A stretch of DNA of 40,110 bases from Candidatus Fusobacterium pullicola (GCA_018883725.1 JAHLFN010000058.1:1-40110), one strand, 5' to 3'. Counted from the stretch's first letter, positions 15,525 through 24,818 are shown. Notes: a model not told the origin generated them from the letters alone. Program-made: numbers and translations.

Positions 15525-16952
15525 ATGATTAGTTTTATACTTTCAATAATAGCCTTAATATTAGGTTATTTTATCTATGGAAAAATAGTAGAAAGAATAT
15601 TTGGACCAGATGAAAATGCTCTTACTCCAGCAAAAAGATTACAAGATGGAGTAGACTATGTAGAGATGGATGAAAAGAAAACTTTCTTAATTCAATTCTT
15701 AAATATAGCAGGAACAGGACCAATATTTGGAGCTGTTGCAGGAGCTATGTGGGGACCAGCAGCATTTATATGGATCGTATTTGGTTGTATATTTGCGGGA
15801 GCTGTTCATGACTACTTAATAGGAATGATGTCTTTAAGAAAAGATGGAGCTAGTGTTGCAGAATTAGTTGGAGATAATTTAGGAGATAAGGCAAAACAAC
15901 TAATGAGAGTATTTTCAGTAGTACTTTTAATACTTGTAGGGGTTGTATTTATAACAAGTCCGGCTGCAATTTTACATGATTTAGTGAAATCTGTACCAAC
16001 ATTAACATTTGTTGGAATAATAATAGTTTACTATATGGTTGCTACAGTATTACCAATAGATAAAGTAATAGGAAAAATTTATCCAATATTTGGAATCTGT
16101 CTATTAATAATGGCTGTTGGAATAGGAATAGGATTAGTAGTTCAAGGGTATGAAATTCCAGAAATAACATTAAAAAATTATCATCCACAAGGAGTTTCAG
16201 TATTTCCATACTTATGTATTTCTATAGCTTGTGGTGCAATTAGTGGATTCCATGCTACTCAATCTCCAATGATGGCAAGATGTCTTGGAAATGAAAAACA
16301 AGGAAGAAGAGTATTCTATGGAGCTATGATTTCAGAAGGAATAGTTGCACTTATATGGGCAGCAGCAGCAATGTCATTCTTTGGTGGAACTCCAGGACTA
16401 GGAGAGGCACTTGGACAAGGAGGAGCTGCAGTTGTTGTTAATAGAATCTCAAATAGTGTTTTAGGAAAAGTTGGAGGAGCTTTAGCAATATTAGGAGTTG
16501 TAGCATGTCCAATAACTTCAGGAGATACAGCTTTTAGAAGTGCAAGACTTACAATAGCAGATGCAATTGGTTATAAGCAAGGACCAATATTAAATAGATT
16601 TGTAATAGCTATCCCATTATTCGTAGTTGGAGTTGCATTATGTTTTATCGATTTCAATATTCTATGGAGATATTTTAGCTGGTCAAACCAAACTTTAGCT
16701 ACAATAGCTTTATGGGCTGCAACTAAATATCTTGCAAATAATGGTAAAAATTATAAGATTGCTCTTATTCCAGCTATGTTTATGACTGTTGTGGTAACAT
16801 CATATATCATAATAGCCCCAGAAGGATTTGTAAGATTCTTTAAAGGAGTTCCAACTAGTACAGTTGAATTAGTAGGAAATATATCTGGAATAGTATTATC
16901 ACTAATTTGTACAGCAGTTTTTATGAAGTCTTTAAAAAAAGATAATAAGTAA
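15525..16952 (+). CDS. cstA: CstA-family transporter (carbon starvation/pyruvate uptake)
   Basis: A 475-residue inner-membrane protein of the CstA family, members of which import pyruvate or peptides. Family motifs are DGVDYVEMDEKKTFLIQFLNIAGTGPIFGA split over residues 42-71, WGPAAFIWIVFGCIFAGAVHDY, ISGFHATQSPMMARC, and PITSGDTAFRSARLTIAD. It is shorter than the roughly 700-residue E. coli CstA and YjiY/BtsT, lacking their C-terminal extension, as is common in Firmicutes and Fusobacteria. The start at 15525 is preceded by AGGAGG. Together with the divergent LytS/LytT-type pair it resembles the BtsSR-BtsT pyruvate module. Pyruvate is also the product of the oxaloacetate decarboxylase encoded nearby. 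Confidence 0.92.
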   Translation: MISFILSIIALILGYFIYGKIVERIFGPDENALTPAKRLQDGVDYVEMDEKKTFLIQFLNIAGTGPIFGAVAGAMWGPAAFIWIVFGCIFAGAVHDYLIGMMSLRKDGASVAELVGDNLGDKAKQLMRVFSVVLLILVGVVFITSPAAILHDLVKSVPTLTFVGIIIVYYMVATVLPIDKVIGKIYPIFGICLLIMAVGIGIGLVVQGYEIPEITLKNYHPQGVSVFPYLCISIACGAISGFHATQSPMMARCLGNEKQGRRVFYGAMISEGIVALIWAAAAMSFFGGTPGLGEALGQGGAAVVVNRISNSVLGKVGGALAILGVVACPITSGDTAFRSARLTIADAIGYKQGPILNRFVIAIPLFVVGVALCFIDFNILWRYFSWSNQTLATIALWAATKYLANNGKNYKIALIPAMFMTVVVTSYIIIAPEGFVRFFKGVPTSTVELVGNISGIVLSLICTAVFMKSLKKDNK

Positions 16953-16960
16953 TTAAATTA

Positions 16961-17012
16961 AAAAGAGAAAGTGTATTATAAACAATATAAGACATTTTCT
17001 CTTTTATTATTT
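16961..17012. terminator. Terminator between cstA and the convergent small gene
   Basis: A 14-bp stem (AAAAGAGAAAGTGT at 16961-16974 with ACATTTTCTCTTTT at 16992-17005, one G-U pair) has a 17-base loop and a T-rich tail. It lies between two converging genes and can serve both. Confidence 0.65.
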
Positions 17013-17026
17013 TTTATGATTATAAT

Positions 17027-17437
17027 TTAAAGGGATTCAGATATCTCCCATATAAGTTGTTCACGAAGTTCAGAGAATCCTTCTAAAATAGATAGCTTCC
17101 AGTTACTTCCATATAATTTAATTTCAAAATTATCGATCTCATCAGCTATATTTTTTTTAGTAATTTTTTTCTTATCAAATAGAGGTGCTCTTTTCTCTTC
17201 CTTTCCTTCTATAGATATAATTAGCATTCCTTTAGAGTATCCTTTTAGGATAACTTCAGAGGCTCTTTGAGCTTCAGCTTTCTCTATAGCTCTTTCCTTT
17301 CTATTTTCAGCATTTTTTCTTTTATTTTCAGTAAGTCTTCTGAATTTTTTTTCTTCCTCTAGTCTTTTAGCTTTTTTCATTTTTTTATTGATTGAATAAG
17401 CTTTTCCTTTTGGTTTATCTTTACTTATTATCTCCAT
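17027..17437 (-). CDS. Small basic coiled-coil-like protein of unknown function
   Basis: I do not recognise this 136-residue protein. Residues 1-65 are extremely rich in Lys, Arg and Glu (for example KKMKKAKRLEEEKKFRRL) and should form a long charged helix. Residues 66-136 look like a small mixed domain (MLIISIEGKEEKRAPLFDKK, then FEIKLYGSNWKLSILEGF). It has no signal peptide, membrane helix or cysteine. AAGGAG lies 6 bases before the ATG and an extended -10 stands about 40 bases upstream, so it is probably a real, separately transcribed gene. It converges on cstA. A nucleic-acid or ribosome-associated role would fit the charge but is speculative. Confidence 0.7.
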   Translation of the reverse strand: MEIISKDKPKGKAYSINKKMKKAKRLEEEKKFRRLTENKRKNAENRKERAIEKAEAQRASEVILKGYSKGMLIISIEGKEEKRAPLFDKKKITKKNIADEIDNFEIKLYGSNWKLSILEGFSELREQLIWEISESL

Positions 17438-17475
17438 TATTGACTCCTTTATTTAAAAATTTATATACATTATAT

Positions 17476-17484
17476 ATTATAACA
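17476..17484 (-). promoter_or_regulatory. Extended -10 promoter of the small basic protein gene
   Basis: On the minus strand TGTTATAAT is a consensus extended -10, 38 bases before the ATG at 17437. The -35 region is weak (TAGGTA). Confidence 0.45.
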
Positions 17485-17620
17485 TATTTGAAGAAAAATA
17501 CCTATGTTTCAATATTTTTTATCTTAAAATTAGTTAAGAAAAATATAAAATATTTACTAGATTTTTTATAAAAAAAAGTATAAAATATGAAGACACAAAA
17601 ATTTATATTTAGGAGGAAAG

Positions 17621-18952
17621 ATGAGTAGCATCAAGGTAAAGTCATTAGTTTCATTAACAATACCAATATTCTTTGAGTTATTACTTATCACAATAGTGGG
17701 AAATGTAGATACAATAATGTTAGGTTATTATAGTGATAAGGCAGTAGGAGCAGTTGGAGGAATAAGTCAAGTTTTAAATATTCAAAACGTAATATTTGGA
17801 TTTATAAATCTTGCAACAAGTATACTATGTGCTCAATTTATAGGAGCGAGAAATAAGAAAAGAGTTCAAGAGGTAATAACAGTTTCATTGATAGTAAACC
17901 TTCTATTGGGAATTGTAATGGGGGGAATATATTTTATATTTTGGAGATTTATACTAGAAAAAATAAATCTACCTACTGAATTAATAGGTATGGGAAAACT
18001 ATATTTCCAATTAGTTGGAGGATTATGTGTATTTCAAGCTGTCACTTTAACTTGTGGAGCAGTTATGAAAAGTCATGGAAATCCTAAGCAGATGCTATTT
18101 GTTAATATAGGAGTAAATTTATTAAATATTTTTGGAAATGGAGTTTTTATATTTGGATGGTTTGGAGCACCGATTTTAGGACCAACTGGAGTTGGAATAT
18201 CTACAGTTGTATCAAGAGCTATAGGGTGTATAGTTGGATTTATAGTGATGAGTCATTACTGTAATTTTAAATTTAGAAGAAAATTCTTAAAACCTTTCCC
18301 ATTTCATGTGATAAAAAATATTCTTTCTATTGGAATTCCAACAGCTGGAGAAAATTTAGCTTGGAATGTAGGGCAACTTATGATAATGGCAATGGTAAAT
18401 ACAATGGGAACTACAATGATAGCTTCACGTACTTATCTTATGCTAGTAGCAAATTTTGTAATGACATTTTCAATAGCATTAGGACAGGCCACAGCTATAC
18501 AAGTAGGGCAATTAGTAGGAGCGAAGGAGCAAGATGAAGCATATAGAAGATGTTTTAATAGTCTTAAACTCTCAATAGTACTAGCTATTGTTGTAACTTC
18601 TGGAGTAGTTTTATGTAAACATCCAATAATGGGAGTATTTACAGATAATGTAGAGATTTTAGATGCCTCACTTAAGGTTTTTCCTCTTATGATATTACTA
18701 GAGGTAGGAAGAGTTTTTAATATCGTTATTATCAACTCTCTTCATGCAGCTGGAGATATAAAGTTTCCAATGTTTATGGGAATAATATTCATTTTTATAG
18801 TGGCAGTTCCTTTCTCATATATATTTGGATTAAAATTAGGATGGGGATTAGTAGGAATTTGGATAGCTAATGCTGCAGATGAGTGGTGTAGAGGAATAGC
18901 TATGCTTATAAGATGGAAGAGTAAAAAATGGCAAAGTAAAAGCTTTGTGTAA
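17621..18952 (+). CDS. MATE-family multidrug/cation efflux protein
   Basis: A 443-residue inner-membrane exporter with twelve hydrophobic segments in two homologous halves. The MATE pattern is seen in FFELLLITIVGNVDTIMLGYYSDKAVGAVGG, split across the first two helices, and its echo in the second half near NLAWNVGQLMIMAMVNTMGTTMIASR and AIQVGQLVGAKEQDEAYRR. AGGAGG lies 6 bases before the ATG. It is a single-gene unit closed by a strong bidirectional terminator. Members of this family use Na+ or H+ to expel cationic compounds; the actual substrate is not evident. Confidence 0.9.
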   Translation: MSSIKVKSLVSLTIPIFFELLLITIVGNVDTIMLGYYSDKAVGAVGGISQVLNIQNVIFGFINLATSILCAQFIGARNKKRVQEVITVSLIVNLLLGIVMGGIYFIFWRFILEKINLPTELIGMGKLYFQLVGGLCVFQAVTLTCGAVMKSHGNPKQMLFVNIGVNLLNIFGNGVFIFGWFGAPILGPTGVGISTVVSRAIGCIVGFIVMSHYCNFKFRRKFLKPFPFHVIKNILSIGIPTAGENLAWNVGQLMIMAMVNTMGTTMIASRTYLMLVANFVMTFSIALGQATAIQVGQLVGAKEQDEAYRRCFNSLKLSIVLAIVVTSGVVLCKHPIMGVFTDNVEILDASLKVFPLMILLEVGRVFNIVIINSLHAAGDIKFPMFMGIIFIFIVAVPFSYIFGLKLGWGLVGIWIANAADEWCRGIAMLIRWKSKKWQSKSFV

Positions 18953-18962
18953 AATTTATTTT

Positions 18963-19017
18963 AAAAAGTTGATTAACTTAGTATTTTTTCTTTGCTAAGC
19001 TAATCAACTTTTTTTAT
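18963..19017. terminator. Bidirectional terminator, MATE gene / flavoprotein operon
   Basis: A 19-bp stem (18963-18981 with 18995-19013, one mismatch) reads AAAAAGTTGATTA in one arm and TAATCAACTTTTT in the other, around a T-rich loop. T-runs occur in both orientations. It ends both the plus-strand MATE gene and the minus-strand operon that stops at 19032. Confidence 0.85.
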
Positions 19018-19031
19018 AAATTATAAATTTT

Positions 19032-20660
19032 TTAAATTTTTTTAATTATAAATTCATTATTTTCTCTCTTTATTTTTAACTTGAATAAGTTATCAGAAGT
19101 AGTTGGAAAATCCTCTCTATAGTGTGCTCCTCTACTCTCTGTACGAGCTAATATACTCAAAGCTAAAAGTTTTATACTCTCTTCCATGAGATAGATCTCT
19201 AAAGAACCATTTTTAATATTTTTACCAATATTATAATTTTCTCTAATAAATTTCAAATCACTCAATAGGGTATTCACCTTGGCTTCACTTCTAACTATTC
19301 CTAAGTTTTTAGAGGTACTCTCTTTTAATTTTTTAATAGTGTTTTTCCTATCTAAAGTATCATCTTTATCATCTTTACAGATAGATTTTATCCAATCATT
19401 AAAAGAGTTTTCAATCTCTGTTATATTAGTTTTCATCTTTTTACTATTTTTTATATATTTTACAGAGTGAGATACAGCTTTATCTGCAAAGACAAGAGAA
19501 CCTCCCACAGAGTTTCCTCCCAGTCTATTAGCTCCCTCAATTATAGAAGCTACCTCTCCAACAGCATAAAGTCCTTCTACTTCAGTTCTAGCATCAATAT
19601 TAATTTTTATACCACCATTACAACTATGAGCAAAATGATTTATTAGAATTTCATCTTTTAATAGATCGATCCCCATCTCATTTTTGAGCCAGTTAAGATA
19701 TACAGTATAGAATTCCTCCTGATCCTTGTAAAGTTCTTGTGTAAATTTAAGAGCAGCACCATCAGTAGGAAACTTTAAATCAATTAAATGACTTTTAAAA
19801 TCAAAGCTAAATGGAGCATATCCACTTCTTTCTATCCATAAATCCTTCGTTGAATCACTCTCTATTCCAGTTAAGATAAGCTCTCCATTTTTATTATACA
19901 TTCCAGAACAGTATTTAAGGGTATGTTCACCAAATAGAACATTGTATTTAGGTTTTAAAAAAGCTGGAATGAATTGTATAAATTCCATATTTTGTACACT
20001 TGCTCCAGCATCAAGAGCAGCAATATGCCCGATACCATTAATTCCCTCAGGATATAGGCTATCTTTATAGTTGCTAGCTATTCCTCCAGTTGCCAAAATA
20101 ATAACTCTAGATTTAATAAAGATAAAGTTTTGCTTATTTTGAAAAATTGCTCCAACAACCTTGTTATCTATACTTACAATTTTTACTAAGCTAGAATTTT
20201 CTAGAATATTTAGATTATTATTTCTTTTAATTTTTTGTCTCCACTTTGCTTGAGCTTTCTTCCAATTATTGATAAGATAGATATCTCTAGAATATTTAGC
20301 AAAACAAGCTGGTCTAGAATCCTTACGAAGCCAAGGTTCAAATCCTATTTTATTGAGCAGAGGGATATTTTTCTTTATATTTGAGATATAGGTTTTTATA
20401 AGCTCTGGATTTTCCATTCCTTTTCCCATGTTTTCTATATCTTCATAGTATTTTTCATAATCACTCTCATCTTTTGTAACTTGAATTCCCAATGTACCTT
20501 TTAAGGGGAAGTAGCTAGCTCCCCCACAAAGTTTTTTATTAGTTACAAGATATACTTTTTTTCGATTTTTTAAAGCTCTTTCTGTAGCAACTAGTCCAGC
20601 TATTCCTGTACCTATAACTAAAATTTCACATTCCAACACTTTTTTTATTTTTACCTTCAT
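19032..20660 (-). CDS. FAD-dependent oxidoreductase, fumarate reductase/aspartate oxidase type
   Basis: A 542-residue flavoprotein. The N terminus has the dinucleotide fold EILVIGTGIAGLVATERAL, then a second FAD contact in VIILATGGIA. The FAD/active-site end is NGGIKINIDARTEVEGLYAVGEVA followed by GANRLGGNSVGGSLVFADKA, as in FrdA/SdhA/NadB. The C-terminal helical domain ends with ESRGAHYREDFP, the usual FrdA/NadB tail motif. No signal peptide, FMN-binding or heme domain is present and no iron-sulfur partner adjoins, so it is not an obvious respiratory fumarate reductase. It starts 25 bases after the ABC genes on the same strand and probably belongs to the MarR-led operon. The substrate is unknown; a soluble fumarate reductase or an L-aspartate-oxidase-like enzyme are candidates. 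Confidence 0.8.
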   Translation of the reverse strand: MKVKIKKVLECEILVIGTGIAGLVATERALKNRKKVYLVTNKKLCGGASYFPLKGTLGIQVTKDESDYEKYYEDIENMGKGMENPELIKTYISNIKKNIPLLNKIGFEPWLRKDSRPACFAKYSRDIYLINNWKKAQAKWRQKIKRNNNLNILENSSLVKIVSIDNKVVGAIFQNKQNFIFIKSRVIILATGGIASNYKDSLYPEGINGIGHIAALDAGASVQNMEFIQFIPAFLKPKYNVLFGEHTLKYCSGMYNKNGELILTGIESDSTKDLWIERSGYAPFSFDFKSHLIDLKFPTDGAALKFTQELYKDQEEFYTVYLNWLKNEMGIDLLKDEILINHFAHSCNGGIKINIDARTEVEGLYAVGEVASIIEGANRLGGNSVGGSLVFADKAVSHSVKYIKNSKKMKTNITEIENSFNDWIKSICKDDKDDTLDRKNTIKKLKESTSKNLGIVRSEAKVNTLLSDLKFIRENYNIGKNIKNGSLEIYLMEESIKLLALSILARTESRGAHYREDFPTTSDNLFKLKIKRENNEFIIKKI

Positions 20661-20685
20661 ATAGTCACCCTTTTAAATTATTGAA

Positions 20686-22542
20686 TTAATCTAACTCTAT
20701 AGCCCCAGTATAAAGTTGATAGTAAGTTCCTTTTTTCTCAAGTAACTCCTCATGTGTTCCTCTTTCAATGATTCTTCCATGTTCTAATACCATTATAGCA
20801 TCAGAATTTCTAATTGTCGATAATCTATGAGCTATAACAAATACTGTACGACCTTTCATAAGAGCGTCCATACCTTTTTGAACTATAGATTCTGTTCTAG
20901 TATCAATACTAGAAGTAGCTTCATCGAGGATAAGAACAGGTGGATTAGCTATAGCAGCTCTTGCAATAGCAAGAAGTTGGCACTGTCCTTGTGATAACTC
21001 TGTATCTATTCCAGATATTACAGTGTTGTATCCATCAGGTAAAAGTTTTATAAAGTGATCAGCATTGGCTAATTTAGCAGCTTGGTAAACCTCTTCATCA
21101 GTAGCATCCAATTTTCCATAACGGATATTTTCCATTATTGTTCCAGTAAATAGGTGAGTATCTTGTAAAACAACTCCTAAGCTACGACGTAAATCAGCTT
21201 TCTTAATCTTATTAATATTGATACCATCATAACGAATTTTTCCATCAGCTACATCATAAAATCTATTTATTAGATTTGTAATTGTTGTTTTTCCAGCTCC
21301 AGTAGACCCAACAAAAGCAATTTTTTGCCCAGGTTTAGCATATAGATTTAAATTATGTAAAATAATCTTATCAGGATTATAAGCAAATGTCATATCAAAG
21401 AAACGAACATCGCCTTTTAGTTCAGTATATGTAGTAGTTCCATCACCATGTGGATGTTTCCAAGCCCATGTTTGAGTAAACTCTTTACATTCAACAAGCT
21501 CTCCATTTTCATCTCTCTTAGCATTTACAAGTGTTACATAACCGTTATCTACTTCAATTTCTTCATCTAACATATTAAATATTCTTTCAGCTCCAGCTAA
21601 AGCCATAACTATAAAGTTCATTTGTTGAGCAATCATACTAAATGGTTGAGTAAAGCTACGTGTTAATTGTAGAAATGTTGCAATAGTTCCAAGTGTCATA
21701 GTACTAATACCAGTTACAACGAGTAAAGCTCCTATAAAAACTGTTAGTACATAGTGTAGATTACCAATATTTCCCATAATAGGCATCAGTATATTTGCAT
21801 ATTTATTGGCAGCAGTGGCACTTTCAAAAAGTCTTTCGTTTAGTATATCAAAGTCTTGTTTACTCTTTTCTTCGTGACAGAAAACTTTTATAACTTTTTG
21901 TCCTACCATCATCTCTTCTATAAATCCACTTACTTTACTTATTTCTTTTTGTTGTTCAACAAAGTAAGCTCCACTTTTTCCACCTATTTTTTTTATTACT
22001 GTTAACATTAATATAACAATTAAAACAGTAAGAAAAGCAAGAGGAAGATTTAATCCAACCATCAAAATAAATATAGTTACTATAGTAATAAAAGCAGAAA
22101 GAGTTTGTGGGATACTCTGAGTAATCATTTGACGTAAAGTGTCAGTATCATTAGTATAAAGACTCATTACTTCACCATGAGAGTGGGTATCAAAATATCT
22201 AATTGGAAGTTTTTGCATATGGTTAAACATATCATCACGAATACGTTTTAAAACTCCTTGTCCAATATTAACCATCAAACGGTTATAGATATATGTACAG
22301 ATTACTCCTACGGAATAAACACTAGCAAAACTTAAAACCACTTTAGCTAATCCAGAAAAATCTGGATTTTGACTACCGATTAAAGGTGTTATATAGTCAT
22401 CTATTAAAAATAATAAAAATAATGGACCAGCCATTCCAGCCATAGCACTTATAACTATAGCTAAAACAACTATAATGAATTGAAATTTATAAGCACTAGC
22501 TACATACTCCATCAATCTGAAAGCTGTTTTTTTTCTTGCCAT
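20686..22542 (-). CDS. ABC exporter half-transporter with catalytic NBD
   Basis: A 618-residue fusion of a six-helix membrane domain (about 1-330) and a nucleotide-binding domain. Walker A is GSTGAGKTT (near 410), the signature is LSQGQ (near 514), Walker B is VLILDEATSSID with the catalytic Glu (near 540), and the switch is VIAHRLSTI with its His (near 570). An insertion at about 340-375 (WAWKHPHGDG) precedes the NBD and is usual in this heterodimeric subfamily. The gene overlaps the upstream ABC gene by one base (TAATG), so the two are made together as a heterodimer like TM287/288 or BmrCD. These export drugs, lipids or peptides; the cargo here is unknown. Confidence 0.92.
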   Translation of the reverse strand: MARKKTAFRLMEYVASAYKFQFIIVVLAIVISAMAGMAGPLFLLFLIDDYITPLIGSQNPDFSGLAKVVLSFASVYSVGVICTYIYNRLMVNIGQGVLKRIRDDMFNHMQKLPIRYFDTHSHGEVMSLYTNDTDTLRQMITQSIPQTLSAFITIVTIFILMVGLNLPLAFLTVLIVILMLTVIKKIGGKSGAYFVEQQKEISKVSGFIEEMMVGQKVIKVFCHEEKSKQDFDILNERLFESATAANKYANILMPIMGNIGNLHYVLTVFIGALLVVTGISTMTLGTIATFLQLTRSFTQPFSMIAQQMNFIVMALAGAERIFNMLDEEIEVDNGYVTLVNAKRDENGELVECKEFTQTWAWKHPHGDGTTTYTELKGDVRFFDMTFAYNPDKIILHNLNLYAKPGQKIAFVGSTGAGKTTITNLINRFYDVADGKIRYDGININKIKKADLRRSLGVVLQDTHLFTGTIMENIRYGKLDATDEEVYQAAKLANADHFIKLLPDGYNTVISGIDTELSQGQCQLLAIARAAIANPPVLILDEATSSIDTRTESIVQKGMDALMKGRTVFVIAHRLSTIRNSDAIMVLEHGRIIERGTHEELLEKKGTYYQLYTGAIELD

Positions 22543-24269
22543 TATTCTACACCTCCTCTTACTTGAGAATTATAGATCTCTCTATATATGTCATTGGTTT
22601 GTAGTAGCTCTTGAGAAGTTCCAATACCAACGATCTCTCCCTTATCTATAACAATTATTCTATCAGCATCTTCAATAGATGAAATTCTTTGAGCAATTAT
22701 TATTTTTGTAGTTTCAGGAATAAATTCACTGAAAGCTTTTCTCAGAAGAGCATCAGTTTTTGTATCTACAGCACTAGTAGAGTCATCTAAGATAAGGATT
22801 TTTGGTTTTTTTAGAAGAGCTCTAGCTATACATAATCTTTGTTTTTGTCCCCCAGATACATTTGTTCCACCTTGCTCTATATGAGTATCATATTTATTAG
22901 GAAAATTTGATATAAAGTCATGAGCTTGAGCTAATTTACAAGCTTCAATAATCTCTTCATCAGTAGCATTCTCATTTCCCCAACGTAGATTTTCTTTTAT
23001 ACTTCCAGAGAATAAAGTATTTTTTTGTAATACCATAGCAACATTATTTCTAAGAACTTCTAAATCATACTCCCTAACATCTCTTCCAGCTACCTTAACA
23101 ACCCCTTTACTAGCATCATAAAGTCTAGGAATAAGTTGTACTAGAGTACTTTTTGAACTTCCAGTTCCTCCAATAATTCCGATAGTTTCTCCAGATTTAA
23201 TAGATAGATTTATATTTTTTAATACATTTTTATTTTCATCATCAAGATAGCTAAAATCAACATTTTCAAACTCAATACTTCCATTAGTTACAACTTTTAA
23301 AGGATTTGAAGGAGAAACAATATCACTTTCCTCTTTAAAAACAGCTACAATTCTTTTAGCAGAAGATTCAGCAATGATGACTAATACAAATACCATAGAT
23401 ATCATCATTAAACTTGAAAGAATTTGGATAGCATAAACTATCATACTCATAAGCTCCCCAGTAGTCATTACATTAGAAACAATTAATCTAGAAGCTAACC
23501 ACGCTATCATCAAGATAGAGGTATAGACTGAAAATTGCATAAGTGGAGCATTCCAAGCTACTATTTTTTCAGCTGTTTTAAATCTAAAGTAAACATCTTG
23601 AGAGATATCATCAAATTTTTTATTTTCATACTCATTTCTTACATAAGATTTAACTACTCTAATTCCAGAAAGGTTTTCTTGAACTATTTTATTTAATTTA
23701 TCATAAATTTGAAAAACTTTCTCAAAATGTGGGTGAGCTTTTAATATGATGATAAAAAGTCCAGCTCCAAGAATAGGTACTATAATTAAAAATACCATAA
23801 AAAGCTCTCTATTTATTGTAAAAACCATTATAAGGGCAAATATCATCATAAAAGGAGCACGTACTAATGTTCTAATAATCATCTGATAAGCATTTTGAAC
23901 ATTGGTAATATCAGTAGTCATCCTAGTTACTAAACTTGCAGTAGAAAATTTATCAATATTATGAAAAGAAAAATCCTGAATTTTATAGTAAATATCTTTT
24001 CTTAAATTTTTAGCAAATCCAGCAGAAGCTTTAGCAGCAAATTGCCCAGCTAAAACTCCAAAAAGTAGTGAAAACATAGCAGCAATAATTAGAATAATTC
24101 CTAAAGATAGAGTATATTTTAAATCGCTGTTTTTAAGTCCAACATCAATTATTTTAGCCATAAAAAAGGGAATTAGAATCTCTAATAACACTTCAAAACT
24201 GATAAAAAGAGGTGATAAAAGAGCTTCTTTCTTATATTCTCGTATTGATTTCATCAATCTGTTTATCAT
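22542..24269 (-). CDS. ABC exporter half-transporter with degenerate NBD
   Basis: A 575-residue half-transporter with an N-terminal six-helix domain and a C-terminal NBD. Walker A reads GGTGSSKST, the signature VSGGQKQR. Walker B ends ILILDDSTSAVD, with Asp in place of the catalytic Glu, and the switch is IIIAQRISSI, with Gln in place of His. This is the non-catalytic site partner of a heterodimeric exporter. The next gene has consensus Glu and His but an altered signature (LSQGQCQ), completing the asymmetric pair. The ATG has AGGAGG upstream and lies 54 bases after marR, with a palindrome in that gap. Confidence 0.92.
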   Translation of the reverse strand: MINRLMKSIREYKKEALLSPLFISFEVLLEILIPFFMAKIIDVGLKNSDLKYTLSLGIILIIAAMFSLLFGVLAGQFAAKASAGFAKNLRKDIYYKIQDFSFHNIDKFSTASLVTRMTTDITNVQNAYQMIIRTLVRAPFMMIFALIMVFTINRELFMVFLIIVPILGAGLFIIILKAHPHFEKVFQIYDKLNKIVQENLSGIRVVKSYVRNEYENKKFDDISQDVYFRFKTAEKIVAWNAPLMQFSVYTSILMIAWLASRLIVSNVMTTGELMSMIVYAIQILSSLMMISMVFVLVIIAESSAKRIVAVFKEESDIVSPSNPLKVVTNGSIEFENVDFSYLDDENKNVLKNINLSIKSGETIGIIGGTGSSKSTLVQLIPRLYDASKGVVKVAGRDVREYDLEVLRNNVAMVLQKNTLFSGSIKENLRWGNENATDEEIIEACKLAQAHDFISNFPNKYDTHIEQGGTNVSGGQKQRLCIARALLKKPKILILDDSTSAVDTKTDALLRKAFSEFIPETTKIIIAQRISSIEDADRIIVIDKGEIVGIGTSQELLQTNDIYREIYNSQVRGGVE

Positions 24270-24293
24270 ATTTTCCTCCTAATAAAATAAATA

Positions 24294-24309
24294 ACTTAGT
24301 TTCCTAAGT
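24294..24309. promoter_or_regulatory. MarR-type operator between marR and the ABC genes
   Basis: ACTTAG-TTTC-CTAAGT is a perfect 6-bp inverted repeat in the 54-base gap between marR and the first ABC gene. Its half-site resembles that of the repeat at 24777-24790 (TAGTTA/TAACTA), so it may be a second site of the same regulator. Confidence 0.4.
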
Positions 24310-24323
24310 ATTTTTAAAAAAAT

Positions 24324-24743
24324 TTATGATAAATTATTTATCATTTTATCAATAACTTTAAAAAATAGATCGAGTTCTTCTTCTGTAAGTCCAGCCCCTA
24401 ATTTTTTTTCAAAGTTTTTTAAATCTTTTATAACTATCTCTTTATATAATCTAGCTTTTTCAGTAACAATTATTTTTTTTAATCTTCCATCATTAGGCAT
24501 TGGCTTTCGAATGATAAGATTATCTTTTTCCATTTTTTTTAATATCTCTGTAGCTGTAGACGAACGTAGTCCAAGTTCAACTTCAATATCTTTTTGGAAA
24601 AGACTTTCCTCATGTCCTAAAAGAAAATGTAAGACTCTTCCTTCAGCACCAGTTAATTCACTTTTAGAAGCAAACTTATCTATTTCACGATGAATTTTAT
24701 TTGATAGTTTTTTTAATTCACGTCCAATATATTTTTCTTTCAT
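24324..24743 (-). CDS. MarR-family transcriptional regulator of the ABC operon
   Basis: A 139-residue winged-helix protein. LTGAEGRVLHFLLGHEESLFQKDIEVELGLRSSTATEILKKMEKDNLIIRKPMPNDGRLKKIIVTEKA in family order forms the MarR helix-turn-helix and wing, flanked by dimerising helices (N-terminal KLSNKIHREIDKFASK and C-terminal LTEEELDLFFKVIDKMI). It is the first gene of a minus-strand operon with two ABC genes and a flavoprotein, the normal layout of a MarR repressor that senses the exported compound. Its promoter start region overlaps a 6-bp inverted repeat, which suggests autorepression. Confidence 0.92.
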   Translation of the reverse strand: MKEKYIGRELKKLSNKIHREIDKFASKSELTGAEGRVLHFLLGHEESLFQKDIEVELGLRSSTATEILKKMEKDNLIIRKPMPNDGRLKKIIVTEKARLYKEIVIKDLKNFEKKLGAGLTEEELDLFFKVIDKMINNLS

Positions 24744-24776
24744 TAATATATACCACCTCCATTATCTTTAATTACC

Positions 24777-24790
24777 TAGTTACCTAACTA
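24777..24790. promoter_or_regulatory. MarR autoregulatory operator
   Basis: TAGTTA-CC-TAACTA is a perfect 6-bp inverted repeat abutting the -10 of the marR promoter. A direct repeat TTACCTA also runs through it (24773-24786). Binding here would block transcription initiation. Confidence 0.55.
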
Positions 24791-24818
24791 TTTTAAAATA
24801 ATTGATTTTAAAAGTCAA
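24790..24818 (-). promoter_or_regulatory. marR-ABC operon promoter
   Basis: On the minus strand TTGACT (24818-24813) and TAAAAT (24795-24790) are separated by 17 bases, 47 bases before the marR ATG. Confidence 0.65.

Noticed and set aside
19032-20660. NadB (L-aspartate oxidase) of NAD synthesis
   Set aside because: No nadA or nadC adjoins, the gene trails an ABC exporter operon, and the GANRLGGNS motif is equally that of fumarate reductase flavoproteins; left as a general type.
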